Under the pieces are notes generated by a model. The model did not search any database, was not told the origin of the DNA, and saw only the letters and a list, made by a program, of their open reading frames with translations. Below, piece by piece: positions 1-8,098 of a stretch of 64,000 nt of DNA. Position 1 is the first letter of the stretch. Every line of letters starts with the position of its first letter. Origin of the DNA: Desulfosarcinaceae bacterium (GTDB lineage Bacteria; Desulfobacterota; Desulfobacteria; Desulfobacterales; Desulfosarcinaceae); NCBI GenBank assembly GCA_030066015.1, contig JASJCL010000010.1:1-64000 (forward strand), read 5' to 3'. Made by a program: the position numbers and the translations under genes.

Positions 1-21
1 TTCAAAAGCAATCCATCCAAG

Positions 22-28
22 GCCCAAC
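22..28 (-). other. Candidate integron core site (attI or first-cassette boundary)
   Basis: On the minus strand these bases read GTTGGGC, a perfect match to the integron core consensus GTTRRRY. The site lies about 130 bp upstream of the integrase start and points away from it. That is the geometry expected where attI joins a cassette array, so any array would lie left of the window. The heptamer is short and could occur by chance in about one in four stretches of this size, so this is inference from position and motif only. Confidence 0.3.
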
Positions 29-36
29 AGTGGTGT

Positions 37-58
37 TATGGGGAAAATTTTCCCCATA
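37..58. repeat. 22-bp perfect palindrome upstream of the integrase gene
   Basis: The core is GGGGAAAATTTTCCCC (40-55), and it extends to TAT...ATA on both sides to give 22 bp of perfect dyad symmetry. It sits about 100 bp upstream of the integrase start in an AT-rich leader. A repressor operator for the integrase or cassette promoter is the simplest reading. A factor-independent terminator is less likely because no loop separates the arms. No LexA box of known type was recognised here. Confidence 0.5.
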
Positions 59-156
59 TTCAGTTTATAGAAAAGAAAAATTTCATCCATATTGGCATAT
101 TAAATGCTGAAAAAGGAAAATTGAGCCATCTATTTTCCCTTTTTCGTAAAGAGGAT

Positions 157-1176
157 ATGCCAAAAATGGATCACTTGCCGAAATTCAAGCCGAGTCCGAA
201 CCTGAAACTGATGGATCAGGTCCGCCAGGTGCTGCGGTATCACCACTATGCCTTGAATACCGAACGCACCTATTGTCAATGGATTCTGAGATATATACGC
301 CATTACGGTGCCCGCCGCCATCCTCGTGAGATGGGGGCGACGGAGGTGGAGGCGTTCCTCAGCCATCTGGCGACCACCGAGCAGGTGGCTGCCGCTACCC
401 AGCGACAGGCACTCAACGCCATTATCTTTTTGTATAAACAGGTGCTCGACATGGACATCGGCGATTCCATTTCCCCTGTCCGCGCCAAACGCCGGCGGCG
501 GCTGCCGGTGGTCATGACCGGTGCGGAGACGCGCCAGGTGCTCGACCACATGCAAGGTCAGCACCTGCTGATGGCCGAGTTGCTCTATGGGGCCGGCCTC
601 CGCCGAGCGGAATGTCTGCGGCTGCGCGTCAACTCAGTGGATCTCGAACGGCGTCTGCTCTACGTGCGGTTTGGCAAAGGGGGCAAAGACCGCGTGCTGC
701 CATTGCCCGCCACGCTGCAGACCAGACTCGGCGCGCAGATCGCCATGGTGAAACGCTATCACCGGCAGGACCTGGCGGATGGGTTTGGCGAGGCCTGGCT
801 GCCGGACGCTTTCATCCGCAAGATTGGATCCGCTGCAAAGGATCTGGGCTGGCAATACCTTTTCCCCGCCAAAAAGCGCAGCGTCGATCCCCGAAGCGGT
901 AGAGAGCGCCGCCATCATGTGCTCGCCTCCGGCCTCCAGAAAGCGGTGCGGACCGCCGTCAGGCGGGCCGGTCTGACCAAACGGATCACCTGCCACACCT
1001 TCCGCCACTCCTACGCCACCCACCTGCTCGAGGACGGGGTCAACATCCGCATGGTCCAGGAGTTGATGGGCCATGCCGACGTAAAGACCACCGAGATCTA
1101 CACCCACGTCATGCAGAAGGATGTCTCGGCGGTGCACAGCCCGCTGGACCGGTTGCGCACCGCTCCCCCAGCCTGA
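157..1176 (+). CDS. intI: Integron integrase (IntI-type tyrosine recombinase)
   Basis: Site-specific tyrosine recombinase of about 339 aa that would integrate and excise gene cassettes at attI and attC. The catalytic set is complete, numbered from the ATG at 157: Arg149 in GAGLRRAE, His280 and Arg283 in HTFRHSYAT, His306 in MGHAD, and Tyr315 in EIYTHV. The IntI-specific insert is present at about residues 214-250, seen as LPDAFIRKIG, WQYLFPA and DPRSGRERRHH. This insert separates IntI from XerC/D and phage integrases. The N-terminal core-binding domain spans about residues 20-105. GAGG at 151-154 is close to the ATG at 157 and better spaced for the ATG at 166, so the start is uncertain by three codons. 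No cassette array follows the gene, so an array would have to lie to the left. Confidence 0.9.
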   Translation: MPKMDHLPKFKPSPNLKLMDQVRQVLRYHHYALNTERTYCQWILRYIRHYGARRHPREMGATEVEAFLSHLATTEQVAAATQRQALNAIIFLYKQVLDMDIGDSISPVRAKRRRRLPVVMTGAETRQVLDHMQGQHLLMAELLYGAGLRRAECLRLRVNSVDLERRLLYVRFGKGGKDRVLPLPATLQTRLGAQIAMVKRYHRQDLADGFGEAWLPDAFIRKIGSAAKDLGWQYLFPAKKRSVDPRSGRERRHHVLASGLQKAVRTAVRRAGLTKRITCHTFRHSYATHLLEDGVNIRMVQELMGHADVKTTEIYTHVMQKDVSAVHSPLDRLRTAPPA

Positions 1177-1235
1177 GCCTGCTTAGCTTTAGGATATTGG
1201 GGATCTTTTTGCAAACATCCGTTTTTCATACATAA

Positions 1236-1264
1236 GTGCAGGTACCACATTGTGGTAGTGCAGG
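1236..1264. repeat. Dyad symmetry flanked by 7-bp direct repeats
   Basis: GTGCAGG occurs at 1236-1242 and again at 1258-1264. Between the copies is a 7-1-7 palindrome, TACCACA-T-TGTGGTA. The structure lies between the convergent integrase and vanZ-like genes. It could be a transcription-ending hairpin or a recombination remnant. It does not match the attC core consensus. Confidence 0.45.
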
Positions 1265-1316
1265 ATGCGCCGGCACCGCTGCGGGGGTGCCCGCCGCTCC
1301 CCGGCCGCTTGGAGGG

Positions 1317-1718
1317 TCATCGCCGGCGATGCAGGTAGAGGCGGGCGCCGAGGGCGGCGCCGACGGCGTTGGCCAGCCAGTCGACGATGTCGGCGCTGCG
1401 GGCGGCGACGAAGGCCTGATGGACTTCGTCCGTGGCGCCGTAAAGGGTGGCCGAGAGCCAGGCCAGCAGCAGGAGCCAATGGGCCGGCAGGATTCGGGGG
1501 AGACTGAGGGTGTAAGCGTGGGCGAAGAGCAGCCCGAGCACCAGGTAGATTGCCAGGTGGGCCAGCTTGTCGAGTCCCGGAATGCCGGGCAGGTTATCCG
1601 GCGCGGGGAAGGCGCTCTGGAGGAAAATCAACAGGCAGTAGAGAGCCACCAGCAGCCAGGCGAGGGCCCGGCTGCTGGTGGCCCGTTGAAACGCGCTAGT
1701 GAAGAACGGCATCGGCAA
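1317..1718 (-). CDS. VanZ-like membrane protein
   Basis: Protein of 133 aa with about four hydrophobic segments. It carries the VanZ-family signature DKLAHLAIYLVLGLLF at about 50-65 and YGATDEVHQ followed by RSADIVDWLAN at about 93-117. VanZ-like proteins are small integral inner-membrane proteins; the family is named for a teicoplanin resistance factor, but most members have no known function. It starts 8 bp after the thrS stop, so the two are probably cotranscribed. The usual thrS partners infC-rpmI-rplT are not seen. No specific role can be assigned beyond the family. Confidence 0.8.
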   Translation of the reverse strand: MPMPFFTSAFQRATSSRALAWLLVALYCLLIFLQSAFPAPDNLPGIPGLDKLAHLAIYLVLGLLFAHAYTLSLPRILPAHWLLLLAWLSATLYGATDEVHQAFVAARSADIVDWLANAVGAALGARLYLHRRR

Positions 1719-1726
1719 TGACCGGC

Positions 1727-3643
1727 TCAGCCGTCGAAGGCGGGCAGCTCCAGGCGACGCTGGGCCACATGGCCGCGCACGATCTCCGTGAAGCGCGCCA
1801 TGGGCACCCCGTAGTGCACCTGGCCGTCCGGGGTGCGTACGGAGAGCGTACCGGCGTCTTTCTCCTTGGCCCCGCAGGTGAGGATCAGGGGGGTCTTGGC
1901 CAGCTGGGCCTCGCGGATCTTCTTGTTGAGGCTCTCGGCGCGGTCATCCACCTCCACCCGCAGGCCGGCGCCGGCCAGCGCGGACCTGACGGACTCGGCG
2001 AAGGGCAGCAGGTCATCGTTGATGGGCAGGGCCACGGCCTGCACCGGGGCCAGCCAGAGGGGGAACTTGCCGGCGAAGTGCTCGATCAGGATCCCCAGGA
2101 AGCGCTCGATGCTGCCGTAGATCACCCGGTGGATCATGATGGGGCGGTGGCGCTCGTTGTCCTTGCCGATATAGCTCAGGTCGAAGCGCTCGGGCAGGCT
2201 CATGTCGAGCTGCACGGTGCCGCACTGCCAGGTGCGCCCCAGGGCGTCCTTGATGTGGATGTCGATCTTGGGGCCGTAAAAGGCGCCGTCGCCTTCGTTG
2301 ATCACGTAGGGCGCCCCGTATCGCTTGAGAGCGTTCTCCAGCCCGCTGGTGGCCAGCTCCCACTGCTCGTCGTTGCCGATGGACTTCTCCGGGCGGGTGC
2401 TCAGCTCCAGGTGGAAGCCCAGGCCGAAGGTGGAGTACATCTCGTCCACCAGATGCAGCACGCCGAGGATCTCGTCCTGGATCTGGTCCGGCGTCATGAA
2501 GATGTGGGCGTCGTCCTGGTGGAAGGCGCGCACCCGGAAGAGGCCCGAGAGCACGCCGGAGAGTTCGTGGCGGTGCACCAGGCCCACCTCGGCGGCCCGG
2601 ATGGGCAGCTCGCGGTAGCTGTGCGGCCGGCTCTTGTAGAGCAGCATCCCGCCGGGGCAGTTCATGGGCTTGATGGCCACATCCTGCGCGTCGATCACCG
2701 AGACGTACATGTTTTCGCGGTAGTTGTCCCAATGGCCGCTGGTCTCCCAGAGGCTGCGGTTGAGGATGATGGGGGTCTTGGTCTCCACGTAGCCGGCGCG
2801 CGTGTGGGCGTCGCGCCAGTAGGCCAGGAGCTCGTTCCAGATCACCATCCCCTTGGCGTGGAAGAAGGGCATGCCGGGGGCCTCGTCGTGGAAGCTGAAG
2901 AGATCCATCTGGGTGCCCACCCGGCGGTGGTTGCGCTTCTTGGCCTCCTCGATCATGGCCACGTGCCGCTTGAGCGCCTTCTTGTCGAAGAAGGCCGTGC
3001 CGTAGATGCGCTGGAGCTGGGCCTTGCTCTGGTCGGCGCGCCAGTAGGCGCCCGAGACCTTCATCAGTTTGAAGGCCTTGATGAAGCCCGTGTGGGGCAC
3101 GTGGGGGCCGCGGCACAGATCGGTGAAATCGCCCTGTTTGTAGAAGGAGATGCTGCCATCCTCGAGTTCGGAGATCATCTCGGTCTTGTAGGGTTCTGAT
3201 TTGTAGAACACCAGCGCGTCCGCCTTGGAGACCTCCTCGCGCACCAGGGGCAGCTTGGCCTTGACGATCTTCTTCATCTCCGCCTCGATCTTGGCGAAGT
3301 CTTCCTCGGAGACGGGATCCATGTCGATATCGTAGTAAAAGCCGTCATCCACCACGGGGCCGATGGTGAGCCTGGCCTCCGGATAGAGGTGCAGGATGGC
3401 CTGGGCCATGACGTGGGCGGCGCTGTGGCGCATCACCTCCAGGGCCTCGGGATCCTTGGTGGTGAAGAAACGGACACCGGCGTCGGTCGTGATGGGGGCG
3501 GTCAGATCCAGAATGACGCCGTCAATCTCCATGACGACGCAGTTGCGGGCAAAGCCCTCCGAAATGCTGCGGGCCACGTCCAGACCCGTGGGGGGCTGGT
3601 CGAACTCGCGGCGACTGCCGTCGGGTAGGGTAATGGTAACCAT
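1727..3643 (-). CDS. thrS: Threonyl-tRNA synthetase
   Basis: Cytoplasmic class II aminoacyl-tRNA synthetase of 638 aa that charges tRNA-Thr with threonine. The order is standard: TGS domain (1-62), editing domain with HSAAHVMAQA (about 73-82), catalytic core with motif 2-like FRVRAFHQDDAHIF, zinc-binding cysteine in KPMNCPGGM, motif 3 as IHRVIYGSIERFLGILIEH, and the C-terminal anticodon-binding domain. Full length for the family. The gene diverges from RNase D across a 116-bp gap. I saw no T-box leader, which fits a Gram-negative organism. Confidence 0.97.
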   Translation of the reverse strand: MVTITLPDGSRREFDQPPTGLDVARSISEGFARNCVVMEIDGVILDLTAPITTDAGVRFFTTKDPEALEVMRHSAAHVMAQAILHLYPEARLTIGPVVDDGFYYDIDMDPVSEEDFAKIEAEMKKIVKAKLPLVREEVSKADALVFYKSEPYKTEMISELEDGSISFYKQGDFTDLCRGPHVPHTGFIKAFKLMKVSGAYWRADQSKAQLQRIYGTAFFDKKALKRHVAMIEEAKKRNHRRVGTQMDLFSFHDEAPGMPFFHAKGMVIWNELLAYWRDAHTRAGYVETKTPIILNRSLWETSGHWDNYRENMYVSVIDAQDVAIKPMNCPGGMLLYKSRPHSYRELPIRAAEVGLVHRHELSGVLSGLFRVRAFHQDDAHIFMTPDQIQDEILGVLHLVDEMYSTFGLGFHLELSTRPEKSIGNDEQWELATSGLENALKRYGAPYVINEGDGAFYGPKIDIHIKDALGRTWQCGTVQLDMSLPERFDLSYIGKDNERHRPIMIHRVIYGSIERFLGILIEHFAGKFPLWLAPVQAVALPINDDLLPFAESVRSALAGAGLRVEVDDRAESLNKKIREAQLAKTPLILTCGAKEKDAGTLSVRTPDGQVHYGVPMARFTEIVRGHVAQRRLELPAFDG

Positions 3644-3759
3644 CGGTGTCTGTCCCCAGGGAAAAAAAGGTTGTTATCAAAGGTGATTCGCTGTATCGCA
3701 CAACGAACCGAACAGAGTCGGAAAAGTAAGCAAACTCCCGCTACGGGTCAAGGAAAATT

Positions 3760-4920
3760 ATGGATTTCGCCCCCCCTACGAATTACCGTCTCATCGACAC
3801 GGGCGAGGCGCTGGAGCGCTTCGCCAAGCAGCTCAAGTCGGCCACCTGCCTGGCCGTGGATCTGGAGGCCGACTCCATGTTCCACTTCCAGGAGCGCGTC
3901 TGCCTGATCCAGATCGCCACCCGCGAACAGACCGTGGTGATCGATCCCATCGAATGCAGCGACCTGGCGGTGCTGCAGCCGTTGTTCAGCGATCCGGCCA
4001 TCTGCAAGATCTTCCACGGCGCCGACTACGACGTGCGCTCGCTCTTCCGCGACTTCGCCATCGAGGTGAACAACCTTTTCGATACGCAGCTGGCCAGCAT
4101 GTACCTGGGCTATCGCGAGACGGGCCTGGACGCCGTGCTCCAGCGCCATTTCGGCGTCAAGCTCGACAAGCGCTACCAGAAGAAGGACTGGTCCCAGCGC
4201 CCCCTGCCCACGGAGATGATCGACTACGCCGCGGCCGACGTGGCCTATCTGATCCCCCTCAAGGAGCAGCTCGAGGCGGATCTGGCCGCCAAGGAGCGCC
4301 TGGGGTGGGTGGCCGAGGAGTGCGCTTTGCTCAGCCGGGTCCGGCCGCCGTCCAACGACGGCCAGCCCCTCTACCTGCGCTTCAAAGGCGCCGGCCGTCT
4401 GTCGCCGCGCAACCTGGCGGTCCTCGAAAATCTGCTCCGCTATCGCCGCAAAACGGCCAAACGCAAGGACCGCCCCCTTTTTAAGATCCTCAGCAACACC
4501 TCCCTCCTGAAGATCGCCAACGCCCAGCCCACCACCGTGGAGGCCCTGGAGACGGCAAAGGCCATCAGCCCCAAGCAGAGGCAGATGTACGCCCGCGGCC
4601 TGATTGGCGCCGTCAACAAGGCGCTGGAGCTTCGCCAGGCGGAGTTGCCGGTCTACCCGCGCCGCAAGCCGCCGCGCATGCCGCGCCTGGCGCCGGAACG
4701 CATCAAGCTGCTCAAGGGGTGGCGCGACACCCTGGCCGCGCGCCTCGACCTGGACCCCGCCCTGCTCCTCACCAAGGCCCTCATCTCGGCCATCGCGGTG
4801 GCCAATCCGGCCGATTTCTCCGCCCTGTTGCGCACCGCCGATATCCGCCGCTGGCAGTGCGAGGCCTTCGGCCGGGAAATTCTGGCCATCCTCGACTGCT
4901 TGCGCGTCCCGCCCAAATGA
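3760..4920 (+). CDS. rnd: Ribonuclease D
   Basis: 3'-to-5' exoribonuclease of 386 aa that trims tRNA precursors and other stable RNAs. The DEDDy exonuclease motifs are visible: AVDLEAD (Exo I, about residues 34-40), FHGADYDVRSL (Exo II, about 86-96) and YAAADVAYL (Exo III, with the Tyr-x3-Asp pair). An HRDC-like helical region follows at about 210-290, and the rest resembles a second such module. AAGGA lies six bases before the ATG. The gene runs towards the epimerase gene across a strong hairpin. Confidence 0.92.
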   Translation: MDFAPPTNYRLIDTGEALERFAKQLKSATCLAVDLEADSMFHFQERVCLIQIATREQTVVIDPIECSDLAVLQPLFSDPAICKIFHGADYDVRSLFRDFAIEVNNLFDTQLASMYLGYRETGLDAVLQRHFGVKLDKRYQKKDWSQRPLPTEMIDYAAADVAYLIPLKEQLEADLAAKERLGWVAEECALLSRVRPPSNDGQPLYLRFKGAGRLSPRNLAVLENLLRYRRKTAKRKDRPLFKILSNTSLLKIANAQPTTVEALETAKAISPKQRQMYARGLIGAVNKALELRQAELPVYPRRKPPRMPRLAPERIKLLKGWRDTLAARLDLDPALLLTKALISAIAVANPADFSALLRTADIRRWQCEAFGREILAILDCLRVPPK

Positions 4921-4927
4921 CCGCCCG

Positions 4928-4971
4928 CGAGCCCGCACCCGCGGCTGTGGACCGCCGTCGGTGGGGGCTCG
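4928..4971. terminator. GC-rich hairpin between convergent genes
   Basis: CGAGCCC (4928-4934) pairs with GGGCTCG (4965-4971), and inner pairs CACC/GGTG and GCGG/CCGC extend the stem. It lies between the stops of rnd and the epimerase gene. No T tract follows on either strand, so termination is plausible but not certain. Confidence 0.45.
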
Positions 4972-4975
4972 GAGA

Positions 4976-5953
4976 TCAGGCCCGATCCAGATTGGAAGGC
5001 AGCCAGTAGAAGGAGATGGCGTCGTCCAGCACGGCGGGGACGCCGTCGTGGACAGAGGGGAATTGGGGCGTCTCGCCGATGAGCCGCTCGAAGGTGCCGT
5101 CCACCACGGGAAGATTGAGATTCCAGCTGGACACCGCCCCGCTGGGGTAGGGATTGGTCTGCCCGACCACGGGATAGAGCAGGTCGAGCACGCGGGTCAC
5201 TGCATAGGAGAGGGAGCGCGGTACGTGGCTCACCCGCAGGCGCGGATAGTAGGCCTGCACGGTTTCGAAGTAGTCGTTCCAGGTGCAGGAGATGTCGTCG
5301 GCGATGACGTAGCGGCCCTCCAGATCGCCGGCGGCGGCGTGTATCAGGGCGCGCGCCGCGTCGCCCACATGCAGATGGGCGAAGCGGTTGTCGCCCCGGC
5401 CGGGGAAGAAGATGCGCCCGTGGCGCACCTGGTCGAAGAGCAGGCTGTGGGCCCCGTACACGTGGGGCAAACGCAGGGAGACGAAGCGGATGCCGGCTTC
5501 GGCGGCCGCCTCGGCGAGGAGATCTTCGGCCTCCAGCTTGGCCCGGCCGTAGCCGGACTGGGGGGCCGGGGGGGTGTTCTGATCGATGTCCGTGCGGCTG
5601 TCGGCGTAGACCAGCAGGCTGCCGCCGAAGATGAAGTGCCCGACGCCGGCCGCGGCGGCCGCCTGGATGAGGTTGAGGGAGCCGCGGATGATCGAGGGGT
5701 AGAGCCGCTCGTAGGATTCGAAGGCGGCCCGCGCACCCAGATGGACGACCACCTCCACGCCCGAAAGGGCCCGCTGGAGGCTGGCCGCGCTGCGCAGGTC
5801 GGCCTGCATGATCTCGGCGCTGAGCTTCTTCAGCATGATGCCGCGCAGGGGGCGCCGCACCATGAGGCGGGGCCGCCAGCCCAGCTCGGATAACTGCCGC
5901 GAGACCTCGATGCCGATGAAGCCCGTGGCGCCGGTGACCAGTATTTTGCGCAT
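4976..5953 (-). CDS. NAD-dependent epimerase/dehydratase family protein
   Basis: Extended short-chain dehydrogenase/reductase of about 325 aa. It opens with the Rossmann motif GATGFIG (about residues 8-14) and carries VVHLGARAAF near 65. The catalytic region has Ser in GSLLVYAD and a YGRAKLEAED motif (Tyr-x3-Lys) near 140. The relatives act on nucleotide sugars or on steroid-like and flavonoid-like substrates, so the substrate cannot be told. The ATG at 5953 starts the canonical KILVTGATG strand; an upstream GTG at 5989 would add 12 residues with no family support. No polysaccharide genes are nearby, so this is not obviously part of a surface-sugar operon. Confidence 0.85.
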   Translation of the reverse strand: MRKILVTGATGFIGIEVSRQLSELGWRPRLMVRRPLRGIMLKKLSAEIMQADLRSAASLQRALSGVEVVVHLGARAAFESYERLYPSIIRGSLNLIQAAAAAGVGHFIFGGSLLVYADSRTDIDQNTPPAPQSGYGRAKLEAEDLLAEAAAEAGIRFVSLRLPHVYGAHSLLFDQVRHGRIFFPGRGDNRFAHLHVGDAARALIHAAAGDLEGRYVIADDISCTWNDYFETVQAYYPRLRVSHVPRSLSYAVTRVLDLLYPVVGQTNPYPSGAVSSWNLNLPVVDGTFERLIGETPQFPSVHDGVPAVLDDAISFYWLPSNLDRA

Positions 5954-6042
5954 CGCCTGAGGCCTTTGGGTTGACGCGACGGACACCACCTCTCTGGCGG
6001 GCGGCGAAGCGGGGGTGGCCGTCCGCCGCGGGCCATGGGGCG

Positions 6043-6858
6043 CTACTGCGCCGTGAAGTGGATCACGCCGGCCGGGTCGAGGATACGAAAGGTGAAGGAG
6101 GCCATGAAGAAGAGCTGGACCTTCTCGGCGTCATGGCGTTCGTAGCCGATGGCAAGGTCGTTGCCGAGAATGATCTCGAAATCACCGCCCCGCTGGGAGA
6201 CCATGTAGGCTTCGTTCTCGTAGTCACCGCTGAGGTAGGGGCTCAGCAGGACTTCGCCGCCGAGCAGGTTCTCGGCCTGCATCTTGACGGGGTAGCCCTG
6301 GAGGTGGGCCGACATGGTGCGCCACAGCTTGGGTCCCACGACGAAGGCGAAGGGTCCCTCCACGGCGCGCCCGGCGAAGGCCGTCAGCCCCTCGGCGACC
6401 CCTTCGAGCAGTTGTTCGGGCCCTGCCCCCATGGTGAGACAGACCTGGTCCGAGCAGTGTTTGAGGCCCCGGATATTGGCCTCCGTCAAGCCGTGGTAGA
6501 CCACCCGCTCCTCGAAGAGCGCCATGGCGCGTGCGGCCTGCTCGAGATTGTCCAGGTCGACATCCTTGGCGCCCCGCACCACGTTGTCCATTTCGCGGAT
6601 ATCCAGCTCGAATCCCACCCGCGACTCCACCAGATGGTGGACCTTGTGGATGCCGAAATTGACGCCGCCGTCGGGCTGACCCTCCGGATAGGCCAGACGG
6701 CCTTCGGGCACCCCTGGAAAATCGGGTCCCATGGGGCCGTTCACGTCCACCACCTTGCGGCCCGTCAGCACCGCCGTCAGGCTCTTGGTCGCTTGATCGT
6801 CGATCTCGGTCCACGCTTCGGCCGGGATCGGCGCCAGTTCTCTTTTCAATATGTCCAT
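6043..6858 (-). CDS. Family 1 encapsulin shell protein
   Basis: Protein of 271 aa with an HK97-like capsid fold that self-assembles into a hollow icosahedral shell. Family 1 signatures run through the sequence: MDILKRELAPI and AWTEIDDQA at the N-terminus, GRKVVDVNGPMGPDF, VESRVGFELDIREMDNV near 80, RGAKDVDLDNLEQAARAMA, and the C-terminal FFMASFTFRILDPAG. AAGGGAGA precedes the ATG. The hemerythrin gene lies 46 bp upstream on the same strand, and its product ends in a cargo-loading peptide, so the two form one nanocompartment operon. Such shells are not phage capsids here: no portal, terminase or tail genes are near. Confidence 0.95.
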   Translation of the reverse strand: MDILKRELAPIPAEAWTEIDDQATKSLTAVLTGRKVVDVNGPMGPDFPGVPEGRLAYPEGQPDGGVNFGIHKVHHLVESRVGFELDIREMDNVVRGAKDVDLDNLEQAARAMALFEERVVYHGLTEANIRGLKHCSDQVCLTMGAGPEQLLEGVAEGLTAFAGRAVEGPFAFVVGPKLWRTMSAHLQGYPVKMQAENLLGGEVLLSPYLSGDYENEAYMVSQRGGDFEIILGNDLAIGYERHDAEKVQLFFMASFTFRILDPAGVIHFTAQ

Positions 6859-6904
6859 CTGGGTCTCCCTTCAGGGTGACGAGTGGCGGGATCGGGCGGG
6901 GCGG

Positions 6905-7420
6905 CTACTTCAGGCTGCCGATCCCCAACCCGCGCGCGCTCAATGATATGGATGGGGGGCGGATGACACTGCTCTTCAGGCTGGCCGGCACCTCGGCCAC
7001 CTCAATACTAAGCAGTTTTTCCTTGGCCTCAACAAAAAGCGTCCCCAATGCCTGGCGATCGCTGGCGGAGATGAGGGTCTGGGAGAGGGGGAAAATCTCG
7101 GCCTCCTCCTCGTCGAGGTGGTGTACCGTGTACTCGCCGAGCCCCTCGATCTTGATGGGAAAGTGATCGTGGTCCTGGGGAAAGCCCTCGGCGTCCTTGA
7201 TGATCAGCTCGATGATGTGGTGCTCGTTGACGGCTTCCAGGGCGTCGTGACGGGCCTCTCCGATCTCCTGCAGGAGATCGTAGAAGTACTTCTCCTCCAT
7301 GGTGTGGTGCACGATCAGGTGGCGCACGAAGGTCGCAAATCCCTGCGGATCGGCTTCCGACTGCTGGTAGAGACGCCGCAGTTCCTGGTGATGGTCGACG
7401 AGGGCGGTAATGATGTCCAT
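6905..7420 (-). CDS. Hemerythrin-domain encapsulin cargo protein
   Basis: Protein of 171 aa with a hemerythrin/HHE four-helix domain (about 1-135). Candidate di-iron ligands are His10/11, His39 and Glu43 in the HHTMEEKYF stretch, His67/68 in NEHH, and His100/101 with Glu105 in HHLDEEE. After a Pro-containing linker (about 143-158) the chain ends in LGIGSLK (165-171), which matches the C-terminal peptide that docks cargo to the inner face of family 1 encapsulins. Hemerythrin cargoes are known for encapsulins and are thought to bind O2 or NO or to handle oxidative stress. AGAGGAG lies five bases before the ATG. First gene of the operon with the shell. Confidence 0.93.
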   Translation of the reverse strand: MDIITALVDHHQELRRLYQQSEADPQGFATFVRHLIVHHTMEEKYFYDLLQEIGEARHDALEAVNEHHIIELIIKDAEGFPQDHDHFPIKIEGLGEYTVHHLDEEEAEIFPLSQTLISASDRQALGTLFVEAKEKLLSIEVAEVPASLKSSVIRPPSISLSARGLGIGSLK

Positions 7421-7675
7421 GGAAACTCCTCTTCACTTAGCGAATGGTCAACAACATCCCCCGTCGATTTGGGGGCATGTCGGCGCGTCGGCACGGGCCG
7501 GCGGGTGCGCGGCGGCGTTGGGGCCGCGCTCGGATGGGGCCACGATGGGAGACGGGTATTGTTCATCTTCCTATCACAAGGCCTGCCGCTTGTCACCGGG
7601 CGGCCGGCGCCTTGCCCGGGGGAAAGTCGGCCTTACTCTATCAGGTAAAAAACCCGCAACCGAAGAGGTGCCGAT

Positions 7676-8050
7676 ATGGAAGCGACCGAAGATCTGAACG
7701 TATTGGGCGGACCGCTCGCCACCTGCAGTCTCTCCCCCCTGACCGGCTTCCACCGGGACGGGGAGTGCCGCATGGGCCCGGCGGACGCCGGGCGGCATGG
7801 GGTGTGCGCCGAGGTGACCGAGGCCTTTCTGGAATTCACCCGTCAGCAGGGCAACGATTTGAGTACCCCCCAGCCGCTGGTCGGCTTTCCGGGCCTTCAA
7901 CCCGGCGACCGCTGGTGCCTCTGTATCGATCGCTGGCGGGAGGCGGCGGCGGCCGGCAAGGCGCCGCCGGTGGTCCTGGCGGCCACCCATGTGGATGTCC
8001 TCGAAACCATCCCCCTGCCCCTGCTCGAGGTCAGCACCGCCGCGGATTAA
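7676..8050 (+). CDS. DUF2237 family protein
   Basis: Protein of 124 aa that matches DUF2237 along its full length. The signatures are NVLGGPLATCSLSPLTGF near the N-terminus, VCAEVTEAFLEFTRQQGNDL, then FPGLQPGDRWCLCIDRW and a final ATHVDVLE segment. Conserved cysteines at about 17, 44 and 82-84 and the histidine near 102 could bind metal, but no biochemical function is established. GAAGAGG precedes the ATG. It is transcribed away from the encapsulin operon, and the 255-bp divergent gap probably holds both promoters. Confidence 0.85.
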   Translation: MEATEDLNVLGGPLATCSLSPLTGFHRDGECRMGPADAGRHGVCAEVTEAFLEFTRQQGNDLSTPQPLVGFPGLQPGDRWCLCIDRWREAAAAGKAPPVVLAATHVDVLETIPLPLLEVSTAAD

Positions 8051-8098
8051 ACCGGCGGCTTGGCCGGTGTCCCGCTTCGCCGGCCCGTTGAACGGCCC

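Noticed and set aside
1177..1316. attC cassette recombination site downstream of the integrase
   Set aside because: No paired RYYYAAC and GTTRRRY sites at attC spacing were found; only an unrelated dyad is present.
1718..3199. Long open frame on the plus strand opposite thrS
   Set aside because: It is a mirror of the thrS codon pattern in GC-rich DNA; thrS has full family similarity and this frame has none.
3644..3759. T-box leader for thrS
   Set aside because: The gap is short and shows no specifier or T-box core sequence.
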